In this document: positions 34,002 through 42,726 of the stretch, in pieces
How the letters are laid out: each line of letters starts with the position of its first letter
How positions within the stretch are numbered: position 1 is the stretch's first letter
Source: Pararhizobium polonicum
GTDB lineage: Bacteria; Pseudomonadota; Alphaproteobacteria; Rhizobiales; Rhizobiaceae
Reading direction: 5' to 3'
DNA length: 64,000 bases
Assembly: GCF_001687365.1 (NCBI RefSeq)
Contig: NZ_LGLV01000009.1
Coordinates: 186,001 to 250,000 of the forward strand
Translations under genes and position numbers: made by a program
The notes under the pieces: model-generated
The model's database searches: none
Seen by the model: the letters and a program-made list of their open reading frames with translations, nothing else
What the model was told of the DNA's origin: nothing

Positions 34002-34723
34002 CAGTTTTTGGTCTCCAGCGCGTGCAGCCAGGCGATGCGGCTGGCCAGATCCTTGTCGCCGAAGGCGAGAGAGCCGAGCACGACAGTTTCGGCGCCGGCG
34101 CCGCGCAGCAGCGGCACGGTCTGTTCGCGGATGCCGCCATCGGCAGCCAGAATGATGTCCTGCTCGCGGCCTGCCTGTTTCAGCAGGGCACGCGCTTCAA
34201 GCAGCCGGTCGCAGGCCTTTTCCGAGAGGCTTTGTCCCTTGACCCCGATCGACGTGCCCAGAAGTGTCACGAAGGCGACATGCGCCAGAAACGGCACAAC
34301 CTCGGCGACCGGCGTTTCCAGACGCAGCACGACCCCGGCCTCGGCACCGAGTTCCCGGGCCAGCTTGACGGCACGCAGGCCGGCCTCGCCATTCTCGGCA
34401 TGAACGCTGATCAGATCGGCGCCGGCTTCGATGAATTGCCGCGTCTGTTCCTCGACGATTTCAGCCTCGACCATCAGATGCACGTGGATCGGCTTGGCTG
34501 TTAGCTTGGCGATGCGGGCGACGAAATCCGGGAAAAACAGAAAGCCGGGTGTGAAGCGGGCATCGGCGACATCGATATGATGTAGATCGACATGCGCTTC
34601 GATACGCTTCAGATCGGTCTCCATATTGGCAAGATCCGCCGACCAGAGCGAGAATTCGCCGAGCAGCCGGTCGCGCGGGAGGGCAGCGATGGCGGCCGGG
34701 CCGGAAAGGGGTGTGGACGTCAT
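34001..34723 (-). CDS. Ribulose-phosphate 3-epimerase family protein (possibly allulose-6-phosphate epimerase-like)
   Basis: 240 residues, TIM barrel. HIDVADARFTPGF near residues 49-61, PIHVHLMVE near 77-85, AENGE and ADGGIREQTVPLLRGAGAETVVLGS near the C-terminus match the RPE family, although the usual DVMDG is replaced by DVADA. Members interconvert ketose phosphates at C3, including D-allulose 6-phosphate (AlsE). Overlaps the hydrolase upstream by ATGA and the kinase downstream by one base. Because a housekeeping Rpe would not normally sit here, a pathway-specific epimerase is likely. Confidence 0.83.
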   Translation of the reverse strand: MTSTPLSGPAAIAALPRDRLLGEFSLWSADLANMETDLKRIEAHVDLHHIDVADARFTPGFLFFPDFVARIAKLTAKPIHVHLMVEAEIVEEQTRQFIEAGADLISVHAENGEAGLRAVKLARELGAEAGVVLRLETPVAEVVPFLAHVAFVTLLGTSIGVKGQSLSEKACDRLLEARALLKQAGREQDIILAADGGIREQTVPLLRGAGAETVVLGSLAFGDKDLASRIAWLHALETKN

Positions 34724-35556
34724 GGTGTAACGAGGCTCCGGTTCTTGAAATGGGTCATGAGGAAGTGGTCGATGGCTTCGCGGGTCTCGGCCAGATGCCG
34801 GGTCTTGTCGGTCGCCTTGGCGGCAACTTCGACGAACCGGGCATGCGGAAGGGTGTCAGCCAGCAGCCGGGCCGAATCGAGCGGATGAACGGCGTCCTGC
34901 GCATTGCCGATCACCAGCGCCGGCAGCGACAGCGCGGCGGCATTCGCCTTTGAAACGCCCGGTCCGTCGGCGGCGATCCCGGCGAGTACGCCGGCGAAGG
35001 GCACGGCGTTCGGCCGATCGAAATAGCCCAGCAGGGATGCGAAATTATCGGGGGCCTCGACGCTCAGGCGCCGGGCGGTTTCAGAATGGACGAACAGGGC
35101 GCGTGCCCGCTCAAGTGGGTTCGACCGGATCAGCTCCGCGATCTCGCGAATGGGCGCCATGTTCACGGGCGAGACCGCAAACGTCCAGGCGGGGCGGACC
35201 AGAATGAGCCCGGTCACCCGGTTCGGAAAGGCATGTGCGAGATGAAGCGCGACCGCTGCGCCCATCGAGATGCCACCGGCAACGAATTGCCGGATGCCCT
35301 GCCGGTCGGCAATGGCAAGCACGTCGTCGGCAAACATCGCGATCGAGAAGTCGGGTCTGGTGCCCAGGGATGAGCCGCCGTGCCCCCGGCATTCGACGGT
35401 GAGCCTGCGCCACTGGCCGGACCCATCGGGAAAAGCCTGCGCAACCTGTGCCTCGTCTCCGCCGAGCCCGTGCTGAAACACGACCGGCTGGCCTTCGCCG
35501 CCGTCAAAGACGCAAAGTTCGGCATCATCGCGCTGAAGGTCGGCAACACGGGCCAT
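34720..35556 (-). CDS. Alpha/beta-fold hydrolase
   Basis: 278 residues. The oxyanion region VVFQHGLGGDEAQV near residues 26-39, the nucleophile elbow AGGISMGAAVAL near 93-104 (Ser in GISMG), and a late aspartate/histidine region (VIGNAQDAVHPLDSARLLA) make a complete alpha/beta hydrolase. Cytoplasmic. Coupled by one-base and ATGA overlaps to the neighbouring isomerase and epimerase genes. It might hydrolyse a lactone or ester of the imported sugar, as 3-oxoadipate-lactonase-like members do. Substrate unknown. Confidence 0.84.
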   Translation of the reverse strand: MARVADLQRDDAELCVFDGGEGQPVVFQHGLGGDEAQVAQAFPDGSGQWRRLTVECRGHGGSSLGTRPDFSIAMFADDVLAIADRQGIRQFVAGGISMGAAVALHLAHAFPNRVTGLILVRPAWTFAVSPVNMAPIREIAELIRSNPLERARALFVHSETARRLSVEAPDNFASLLGYFDRPNAVPFAGVLAGIAADGPGVSKANAAALSLPALVIGNAQDAVHPLDSARLLADTLPHARFVEVAAKATDKTRHLAETREAIDHFLMTHFKNRSLVTP

Positions 35557-36374
35557 CAGATCAACCCTTTCAGGAAGGCGGCGACATCGGGCGCTTCCTC
35601 CGCCGACAGGCCGTGAGTGATGAGTGGACCGTCAAACCCCGTCGCCTTCAAGCGGGCGACGAAATCGGCGAAGTCGATGACGCCTTGCCCGGCGGTGGCA
35701 AAACGTCCGTCCACATGGCGATCCTTCGCGTGGGCCATCGCAATGTGGCCGGCGGATGTTTCGACCGCATCGGCAACGATCGTAAGGGCCTCGTTCTTGG
35801 TTGCCCGCTCGAACAGATTGGCCGGGTCCAGCACGATGCGCAGATGCTTCGAGCCCATCTCGGCGATCAGCCGGACGGCATCATCGGCGGAGGTGACGAT
35901 ATTGGCCTGCTCGGGTTCGATACCGAGATCGACGCCATGCCGCTCTGCGATTACGAGTGCCTTGGCCATCTCGGTCGCCATATCCGCCCATGCCGATGGA
36001 TCGGCATTGTCGGGATGGTGCGCCCATTGATCGGCGGCATTGCGGCTACCGGTGCACAATGTCACCAGCGGAATGGAGAGGACAGCGGCCGCCTCGATCA
36101 CGACGGCAAGCTGGCGCAGGCCGCTGTCGCGCACCGCCTTGTCGGGATGCGCCATGTTGTAGGTGCCGGACAGTGCTGCCAGCGATACGCCGGTCTGTTT
36201 CGATGCCGCCTTTATCGCTGCGATGATGCCGGGAGAGACCGTATCGGGCATCGAAGGCAGGCCGGCGCAGGCCAGATTGAACTGCGTCGTCGCAAAGCCG
36301 CTTTGCCTGACCGATGACAGCACGCTCAACGGGTCCGATCCGGCAAAGGTCTTGGCGAAAATCCCGATCTGCAT
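35556..36374 (-). CDS. Sugar phosphate isomerase/epimerase family TIM-barrel protein
   Basis: 272 residues of the xylose-isomerase-like AP-endonuclease-2 fold. The metal-binding regions appear as LGIEPEQAN, LRIVLDPANLF and HIAMAHAKDRH, with the acids and histidines expected in this family. Members isomerise or epimerise sugars, keto-inositols or 3-keto-glycosides. It is coupled to a Gfo/Idh dehydrogenase gene upstream (one-base overlap). A second member of the same family is two genes further upstream. Confidence 0.86.
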   Translation of the reverse strand: MQIGIFAKTFAGSDPLSVLSSVRQSGFATTQFNLACAGLPSMPDTVSPGIIAAIKAASKQTGVSLAALSGTYNMAHPDKAVRDSGLRQLAVVIEAAAVLSIPLVTLCTGSRNAADQWAHHPDNADPSAWADMATEMAKALVIAERHGVDLGIEPEQANIVTSADDAVRLIAEMGSKHLRIVLDPANLFERATKNEALTIVADAVETSAGHIAMAHAKDRHVDGRFATAGQGVIDFADFVARLKATGFDGPLITHGLSAEEAPDVAAFLKGLI

Positions 36375-37450
36375 CAGACCGACCCCGTCACGGAGGCAAG
36401 CTCGACACGCTCGCCGGCTTCCACCGAGCGGGCGATAGCGACCATGGCGCGGATCGATGCGATGCCGTCTTCGATGTCGGCCCCGCGCATCGGTGCGCCG
36501 GTCAGAACCGTGTCGGCAAGCCCTTCCAGCTGGCGGCGAAAGAAATGGCCGTCGGCGCCCAGCGGTTTGCGGGTCGTTGCATCTCTCTCATGGAAGATTT
36601 CGACTTCGCTGGCCCGCAGGTACCAGGGGTTGAAGGTCTTGGCGAGGACGGAGCCGTTTTCGCCATAGAGCTGGAAGCCCTCGTGCCAGTCCATGCGCAC
36701 GGCGACGGTCAGGTCGAGATGGCCGAGTGCGCCATTGGCGAATTCGGTCTCGACGAACCAGCAATAGGCACCGGCCCGTTCCAGAAGGCGCGCCCGCACC
36801 GCGACGATCTCGCCGCAGAAGAAGCGGGCGGTATCGACCAGATGCGAGCCATGCGCCAGCATGAAATATTGCCGCAGGTCGGCCTTGGGATTGCCGGCCG
36901 GTTTCTTGGCCAGCTTGCTGGTGATCGGCAAAGGCTGCACCGCGTCGGTGTTGGTGTAGCGATGGGTGGAATCGCAATACCAGGCTTTCATGGCAAAGAT
37001 GTCGCCGATGTCGTTGCGCACGAAGTCGTGGGCCGCTTCCAGCGCCGGATCGAAGCGCTTCATGTGGCCGACCTGCAGCACCTTGCCGGAACGTTTCACC
37101 GCATCGGCGAGTTCCCGGCCTTCCTCGATGGTCACGCCGGTCGGCTTCTCGCAGAGCACGTGCTTGCCGGCATTGAGCGCCCTGATCGACATCGGCACGT
37201 GATAGGCATCCGACGTCGCGACGATGACGGCTTCCAGCTCCGGATCGGCCAGCATGGCATCGTAATCGGCATACATCTTCTGCGGTTCGTAGGTCGCACC
37301 CATCCGCGCCAGAAGATCGGGCGCCGCATCGCAGATCGCATACAGGTCCGCATTGCGGGCCTTGACGCAGGATTCCAGATGCGCGAACTGGGCGATCGGT
37401 CCGCAACCCAGCACGCCAACACGCAGACGCCGGCTTTCCTTTTCAATCAT
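36374..37450 (-). CDS. Gfo/Idh/MocA-family NAD(P)-dependent sugar dehydrogenase
   Basis: 358 residues. RVGVLGCGPIAQFAHLES near residues 9-26 is the nucleotide-binding fold and LCEKPTGVT near residue 100 carries the EKP motif whose lysine is catalytic in this family. The C-terminal half holds the substrate domain (HGSHLVDTARFF). Such enzymes oxidise or reduce a sugar hydroxyl, often at C3 in glycoside-catabolising operons that also carry TIM-barrel epimerases. GAGGAAG precedes the start. Flanked on both sides by such TIM-barrel genes. Confidence 0.88.
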   Translation of the reverse strand: MIEKESRRLRVGVLGCGPIAQFAHLESCVKARNADLYAICDAAPDLLARMGATYEPQKMYADYDAMLADPELEAVIVATSDAYHVPMSIRALNAGKHVLCEKPTGVTIEEGRELADAVKRSGKVLQVGHMKRFDPALEAAHDFVRNDIGDIFAMKAWYCDSTHRYTNTDAVQPLPITSKLAKKPAGNPKADLRQYFMLAHGSHLVDTARFFCGEIVAVRARLLERAGAYCWFVETEFANGALGHLDLTVAVRMDWHEGFQLYGENGSVLAKTFNPWYLRASEVEIFHERDATTRKPLGADGHFFRRQLEGLADTVLTGAPMRGADIEDGIASIRAMVAIARSVEAGERVELASVTGSV

Positions 37451-37461
37451 CGTCTTCTTCC

Positions 37462-38280
37462 TCAGGCGCCGTAGCCGCGCATCGTTTGGCGATTGATTTT
37501 CACGGCGGCAGCCGGGTCAGCCGCCGCGGTGTCGGATTCTTCTTCCAGGACCAGCCAGCCGTTGAATTTCGGTGCGGCGGCAACGATGTCGATGACGGCC
37601 GGCGTGTCGCAGACGCCCTTGCCGAGCATGGCCCATTTGCCGCCGGCATCGACATCCTTCAGGTGCAGGTAGCGAATGCGATCCTGATAGGTTCGCAGCG
37701 TGTCGAGAATGTCGGCATGGCCGCGCAGGATATGGCCCGTGTCCGGCACCCAGCCGACCAGATCCCCGTCGAGCAGGGCAAAAATCCGGTCGTAGTCGGC
37801 GCGGTCAAACAGCAGCGTATTGTGGTGCGAGCTCGGATGGACTGCGACATCCACGCCCGACTTTTTACCCAGCTCACCGGCCCGATTGTAGAATTCGGCA
37901 GCGATGGCAAACTTGTCGTCGCGCGGGCCTTCGGAAACAACGGTCGCCGAGCCGATCGACACCATCGCGCCGGGGAATTCGGCGGCGAAATCGATCCAGC
38001 GCTGCGTCGCCTCAAGATCTGTGCCGATCTCTTCCTTTACCGTGAAGCCGCTTTTCGAGCCCATGGCGAAGGAAACGAGCGTGAGGCCATTGTCTTTCAG
38101 GGCAGCGGCGAATTCGGCCGGCTTGCCGGCATAGTGGCCGATCATCGTGTCGGTGATTTCGATACCGCTATAGCCGCCCTGAGAAATCGCCCGCAGAAGA
38201 TCGTCGGGGCCGCCGGCAAAGGCGTTGCCGAGCATTTCCCAGGTAAACGTCTGGCAGCCGACTTTGAGGTCCTTGGTCAT
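37462..38280 (-). CDS. Sugar phosphate isomerase/epimerase family TIM-barrel protein
   Basis: 272 residues, AP-endonuclease-2 fold. GYSGIEITDTMIGHY near residues 36-50, VAVHPSSHHNTLLF, GWVPDTGHILRGH and RIRYLHLKDVDAGG contain the metal ligands and active-site acids of the family. Resembles IolE/YcjR-type enzymes that act on keto sugars. AAGGAATAAG precedes the ATG. It is 11 bp upstream of the Gfo/Idh gene, a pairing seen in 3-keto-glycoside pathways. Confidence 0.86.
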   Translation of the reverse strand: MTKDLKVGCQTFTWEMLGNAFAGGPDDLLRAISQGGYSGIEITDTMIGHYAGKPAEFAAALKDNGLTLVSFAMGSKSGFTVKEEIGTDLEATQRWIDFAAEFPGAMVSIGSATVVSEGPRDDKFAIAAEFYNRAGELGKKSGVDVAVHPSSHHNTLLFDRADYDRIFALLDGDLVGWVPDTGHILRGHADILDTLRTYQDRIRYLHLKDVDAGGKWAMLGKGVCDTPAVIDIVAAAPKFNGWLVLEEESDTAAADPAAAVKINRQTMRGYGA

Positions 38281-38284
38281 AGGC

Positions 38285-39121
38285 TTATTCCTTGATTCCG
38301 CCCTGTGTCAGGCCTTCGATGATGTGCCGCTGGAAGAAGAGAACCAGAATGATGAGCGGCACGGTGACGACGGCTGACGCTGCGGCAATATCGCCCCAGG
38401 GCACGTAGTAGAGGTTGGTGAAGTTGGCGATGCCGACGGGAATGGTCTGGCGATCGATGTTGGAGGTAAAGGCAAGCGCAAACAGGAACTCGTTCCAGGC
38501 GGTGATGAAGGCCAGCAGCCCGGTGGTGACGAGACTTGGCAGCGACATCGGCAGGATGATGTGCCAGAGCAGGCCGATGACGCCGACGCCGTCCATGCGG
38601 GCGGCCTCGTCGATTTCCTTCGGCAGCGTTTCGAAATAGCCGAACAGGACCCAGGTGACGAGCGGCAGGCCAAGCGCCAGATAGGTGATGATCAGCGCCG
38701 TATAGGTGTCGAGCAGGCCGAGATTGGCAGCCAGCAGGTAGAGCGGTCCGACCAGCGCGATCTGCGGAAACATCGACACGGAGAGAATGACCATGAGGAT
38801 GCCGAAGCGGCCCTTGACGTTCAGCCGCGACAGCGCGAAGGCGGCGAGCGACCCGACCAGCAGACACAGGAACGTGGTTGCCAGCGATACGACCAGCGAA
38901 TTCCAGACGTAACGATGCAGGCCCTTCTGCACGAAGGCATTGTAATAGTGCTCGAGCGTGAAAGGATCGGGAATGAAGGACGGCGTTTCGGCCGTCAGGG
39001 CCTTGTCGAGCTGGAACGAGGTCGAGAATTGCCACAGGAAGGGGCCACCCGACCAGATGAGGATCAGGGCCGCGCCGAAATAGATGGCAATGCTTTGCAG
39101 CGGGGAGCGTGTCTCGTTCAT
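38285..39121 (-). CDS. Carbohydrate ABC transporter permease (MalG/UgpE class)
   Basis: 278 residues from MNETRSPLQSIA. Six membrane helices and the EAA loop EIDEAARMDGVGVIGLLWHIILP near residues 180-202, the hallmark of CUT1 permeases. The start overlaps the upstream permease stop by ATGA. The C-terminus (FQRHIIEGLTQGGIKE) is the usual MalG-type tail. Pairs with the MalF/UgpA-type gene to import a sugar or glycoside. Confidence 0.9.
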   Translation of the reverse strand: MNETRSPLQSIAIYFGAALILIWSGGPFLWQFSTSFQLDKALTAETPSFIPDPFTLEHYYNAFVQKGLHRYVWNSLVVSLATTFLCLLVGSLAAFALSRLNVKGRFGILMVILSVSMFPQIALVGPLYLLAANLGLLDTYTALIITYLALGLPLVTWVLFGYFETLPKEIDEAARMDGVGVIGLLWHIILPMSLPSLVTTGLLAFITAWNEFLFALAFTSNIDRQTIPVGIANFTNLYYVPWGDIAAASAVVTVPLIILVLFFQRHIIEGLTQGGIKE

Positions 39122-40053
39122 GTCGTCCTCCTGATCTGGCGGACGAGGTAAAGACAGAAAGCAAGTGCGATCAGGCCTTCGGTGATAAACATGGCGGTGG
39201 AGACAGCCGAGCCGTAACCGAATTGCAGCGTCGAGAAGAGCACTTTGTAGGACAAGGTGGACAGCGTTTCGGTGCTGTCGGCGGGGCCGCCGCCCGTCAG
39301 GACGTAGACAAGGTCGAAGACGCGGAACGCATCGAGCGCCCGGAACAGACCGGCGATCAGCAGCGTCGGCATCAGCAGCGGCAGCCGGATGTTCCAGAAG
39401 ATCACCCACGCCTTTGCACCATCCATGCGCGCCGCCTCGACCAGCGATTTCGGCACGGTCTGGAGGCCGGTCAGGAGCAGCAGCGCCATGAAGGGCGTGG
39501 TCTTCCACACATCGGCGATGATGATGGTCGTCATTGCGGTATCGGGAGAGCCGTACCAGTTGACGTTCTGGTCGATCAGCCCGAGATGCAGGAGTACGAA
39601 ATTGATGATGCCGTGCTGGCCGTCGAACAACCATCCGAACATCTTCGAGGTTACGACAGTCGGCATGGCCCAGGGAACCAGCATGGCGGCGCGCACCAGG
39701 CCGCGCCCGCTGAATGCCTCGCACAGGATCAGCGCCATGGCCAGGCCGATGAGCGTCTCAAGGGTGGTCGAGGCGAACGTGAACCAGATCGTATGCCACC
39801 AGGCATTCCAGAACAGCGGGTCGTTCCAAAGCTCGACATAGTTGGCAAAGCCGGTGAAGTCATTTTCCTGGCTGATCAGCGATGTGTTGGTCAGGGAAAG
39901 ATAGAGGCCATTGACGATCGGATAGAAAGAAACCGATGCCAGTGCCATGAAGGCTGGCAGCAGCAGGAGCCAAGGCCAGAGGGCGCTGGGTAGCGCCCTC
40001 CGGGCCCGGAGCGGCCCACCGTCGGGAGGGAGAGTGGCCGCCTGTGACAACAT
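39118..40053 (-). CDS. Carbohydrate ABC transporter permease (MalF/UgpA class)
   Basis: 311 residues from MLSQAATLPP. Six helices; first at about residues 28-48 (LWPWLLLLPAFMALASV), a periplasmic loop with GFANYVELWNDPLFWNAW, and the EAA loop LVEAARMDGAKAWVIFWNIRLP. Its ATG at 40053 overlaps the binding-protein TGA by one base, which fixes the start. CUT1-type sugar importer subunit. Confidence 0.9.
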   Translation of the reverse strand: MLSQAATLPPDGGPLRARRALPSALWPWLLLLPAFMALASVSFYPIVNGLYLSLTNTSLISQENDFTGFANYVELWNDPLFWNAWWHTIWFTFASTTLETLIGLAMALILCEAFSGRGLVRAAMLVPWAMPTVVTSKMFGWLFDGQHGIINFVLLHLGLIDQNVNWYGSPDTAMTTIIIADVWKTTPFMALLLLTGLQTVPKSLVEAARMDGAKAWVIFWNIRLPLLMPTLLIAGLFRALDAFRVFDLVYVLTGGGPADSTETLSTLSYKVLFSTLQFGYGSAVSTAMFITEGLIALAFCLYLVRQIRRTT

Positions 40054-41399
40054 CAGCCGACAATCTTGTTGATCTGCTCGGCGCATGCGGAAAGCTCCGC
40101 CTGCACGTTGCCGGACACCAGGGCCTTTGAAATTCCGGATTGCAGCGCGAGCGTCACTTTTGCATATTCCGGGGTGATCGGGCGGCCCGTCGCGCCTGTG
40201 AAAACGCTTTCGAGGCTCGCCATAAACGGCTGTTCCTGCTTGATCTTTGCATCCTTGAACAGGGCAGGGCGCGTCGGCGCCAGGCCGAAGTTCAAGGCGA
40301 TCCGCTGCTGGGTTTCCGTCGATGACAGCCAGGTCAGGAACTCGATTGCCGCTTCGCGCTGCTTGGAGTTGGCATTGACGCCGAGCTGGTAGCCGCCAAG
40401 GCAGGCTGCACTCTTGCCGCCTGCAAAATGCGGAAGCGGCGCGACGCCGACCTTGTCGACGACCTCGGATGCCTTGGGATCCTGAGCGATCGGATAGACA
40501 TAGGACCAGTTGCGCATGAACATCGCCTCTCCCGACGTAAATGGCTGGCGTGACGGCTCCTCATCCCAGGACAGCACGTTCTGCGGGCTGATCTTGGTCT
40601 TGTTGATGGTATCGTAGAGGAACTGGATGGCATCCACGGCCGGCTTGTCGCCGATGAGCGATGACTTGCCGTCGGCCGCAAGGATAGAGCCATTGTTCGA
40701 GGTGATGATTTCAACCGCGTCGCAGACCAGAACTTCTGCCTGCTTTCCTTGCCAGAGATAGCCGAACTTGGCATCGCCTGCCGCCTGTGCAGCGGCTGCG
40801 ATCGTTGCCATCTCGTCCCAGGTTTCCGGCACCTTGGCGCCGTGTTTTTCGAGGATGTCCTTGCGATAGTAGAACATGCCGGAATCGAGGAACCAGGGCA
40901 GGGCCGTCAGCTTTTCCTGATAGGTGCACGCTGCGACGGTTCCGGCAAAATAGTCTCCGCGCTTGTCGGCCGGGAAATACTCATCCAGCGGCAAGGCCCA
41001 GCCGGCGGCGGCAAAGCCGGCAATCCAGATCACGTCCTGGCTGAAGACATCGGGAGTGCCGTTGCGGCGGGCCAGCTGCTGTACCAGCCCCTGATAAACC
41101 TCTGTCGAGGAGCTCGGTGGCGGCAGTTCGATATAGGTGACGGTGACGCGGTCCTGCGATTCGTTGAATGTCTTGCAGAGATCACCAAAGGTCTCGTTTC
41201 CGAAGAATGCGGCGCTGGCGAAGCTGATTTCAGCCCGGCTTTGCGCGCGGGCGGTGCGGATGCCAAGGCCGGATCCGACGGTGAGTGCAGCAGCTCCGGC
41301 CGCGACGCCGGCGGCACCAAGCAGGAATTTGCGGCGATCCGCCATCGTAACATGCCCGACAGAAGACGCACCGCCGAGCGGTTTTTTAATATCAGTCAT
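40053..41399 (-). CDS. Carbohydrate ABC transporter substrate-binding protein (family 1), Tat signal
   Basis: 448 residues. ADRRKFLLGAAG at 20-31 is a twin-arginine signal, with cleavage expected after ARA near residue 52. The mature protein is a CUT1-type family-1 receptor (ETFGDLCKTFNESQDRVTVTYIELPP, FMRNWSYVYPIAQ). ATG at 41399 has GGAGGAAA upstream; the frame is open to 41459 but without support. It starts the long sugar operon and is divergent from a Gfo/Idh gene. Export through Tat implies folding, perhaps with ligand checking, in the cytoplasm. Confidence 0.9.
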   Translation of the reverse strand: MTDIKKPLGGASSVGHVTMADRRKFLLGAAGVAAGAAALTVGSGLGIRTARAQSRAEISFASAAFFGNETFGDLCKTFNESQDRVTVTYIELPPPSSSTEVYQGLVQQLARRNGTPDVFSQDVIWIAGFAAAGWALPLDEYFPADKRGDYFAGTVAACTYQEKLTALPWFLDSGMFYYRKDILEKHGAKVPETWDEMATIAAAAQAAGDAKFGYLWQGKQAEVLVCDAVEIITSNNGSILAADGKSSLIGDKPAVDAIQFLYDTINKTKISPQNVLSWDEEPSRQPFTSGEAMFMRNWSYVYPIAQDPKASEVVDKVGVAPLPHFAGGKSAACLGGYQLGVNANSKQREAAIEFLTWLSSTETQQRIALNFGLAPTRPALFKDAKIKQEQPFMASLESVFTGATGRPITPEYAKVTLALQSGISKALVSGNVQAELSACAEQINKIVG

Positions 41400-41487
41400 T
41401 GTTTTCCTCCCAAGGAAACTGGCGGCCTCCATACCGATCCAGCTTGCCGTATGTGTCATTAAAATTTGTCGCGCGTCAATAAATAAA

Positions 41488-41501
41488 ATGCTTTATAGCA
41501 T
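41488..41501. promoter_or_regulatory. Palindrome ATGCT-ttat-AGCAT in the divergent sugar promoter region
   Basis: A perfect 5-bp inverted repeat with a 4-nt centre, almost midway between the binding-protein start (41399) and the Gfo/Idh start (41572). It is a candidate operator for the LacI-family regulator encoded at 43700. It lacks the central CG common in LacI operators, so the assignment is weak. Confidence 0.35.
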
Positions 41502-41571
41502 CCGGAAGGCTGCCCCTTGCGATATGGGCATGTGTGTTATTGATGTGGAATCGGCGGAGGAGGCCGGCTCA

Positions 41572-42714
41572 ATGAAGACGAAAACGAAACTGGGTATCGG
41601 TGTCATCGGATGCGGCAATATCTCCATGACCTACCTGCGCAATGCCGCGCTCTTCGGAGCCGTCGAGCTGAAAGCTTGCGCGGATATCTCCGCCGACATG
41701 TCGGCCTTGCGGGCGAAGGAATACGGAATCCGCGCGCTCGATGTGGATACGCTGCTGGCTGATCCGGAGATCGATCTCGTCCTCAATCTGACAATCCCGG
41801 CCGTCCATTATGACGTCACCCTGTCGGCCCTGTCGGCGGGCAAGCACGTCTTTACCGAGAAGCCGCTGGCAACCTCCGCTGCCGATGGGCGCAAGCTGGT
41901 GGCGGAAGCGAAACGGCGGGGACTGCTGCTCGGTTCGGCACCCGATACCTTTCTCGGCGCGGCCGGCCGGCGGGCGCGTCGGCTGATGGACAAGGGCGCG
42001 ATCGGCCGCCCCGTCACCGGCACGGCCTTCATGATGGGCCGTGGCATGGAACACTGGCACCCCAACCCGCAATTCTACTATCAGGCCGGCGGCGGTCCGG
42101 TCTTTGACATGGGGCCTTATTATTTGACCATGCTGGTCAATCTTCTGGGGCCGGTCAAAAGCGTCATGGCCTTGGCGACCAAGGGTCAGGAAGAACGCCG
42201 CATCACCGCCGAAGGTCCGTTTCAGAATACCACGTTCACCGTCGGAACGCCGACCAACGTCCTCTCCCTGCTCGAATTCCATTCAGGCGCCACTGTCAAT
42301 TTCGGCGCCTCCTGGGATGTCTTCCGCCACTCCAACCATCCGATCGAACTGCATGGCACGGAAGGCTCGCTGCGGTTGCCGGATCCCGATACGTTCGGCG
42401 GCACGGTGTCCCTGTCGGAGCGCGGCGCCGAGTGGGTGAATTTCGAAAGCGAAGGCGAGCTCTATGGTGCCCGCAACTGGCCCTATGCCGCTCCCGACCG
42501 TGCCAATTATCGCATGCTCGGGGTTGCCGATCTCGTTCGCGCTCTGGCCGATGGCCGTGCGCCGCGCGCCTCCGGTGATCTCGCCCTGCATGTGCTTGAA
42601 ATCATGGAAGCGATCCTTGCGTCCGGCGAGAGCCGCGGCGCGGTTGCCATTGCAGGCAGCGTCGTCCAGCCGCCATTGCTGGACGAAGACGAAGCGCGCA
42701 GTCTGCTGGCATAG
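41572..42714 (+). CDS. Gfo/Idh/MocA-family oxidoreductase
   Basis: 380 residues from the ATG at 41572, which has GAGGAGG eight bases upstream. LGIGVIGCGNISMTYLRNAAL is the nucleotide-binding fold; VFTEKPLATS near residues 98-107 has the EKP motif. GGPVFDMGPYYLTMLVNLLG marks the C-terminal substrate domain. Divergent from the sugar importer and transcribed with an esterase gene. A second dehydrogenase in the locus suggests an oxidation-epimerisation-reduction sequence on the sugar. Confidence 0.87.
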   Translation: MKTKTKLGIGVIGCGNISMTYLRNAALFGAVELKACADISADMSALRAKEYGIRALDVDTLLADPEIDLVLNLTIPAVHYDVTLSALSAGKHVFTEKPLATSAADGRKLVAEAKRRGLLLGSAPDTFLGAAGRRARRLMDKGAIGRPVTGTAFMMGRGMEHWHPNPQFYYQAGGGPVFDMGPYYLTMLVNLLGPVKSVMALATKGQEERRITAEGPFQNTTFTVGTPTNVLSLLEFHSGATVNFGASWDVFRHSNHPIELHGTEGSLRLPDPDTFGGTVSLSERGAEWVNFESEGELYGARNWPYAAPDRANYRMLGVADLVRALADGRAPRASGDLALHVLEIMEAILASGESRGAVAIAGSVVQPPLLDEDEARSLLA

Positions 42715-42726
42715 GGGGATCTGGCG

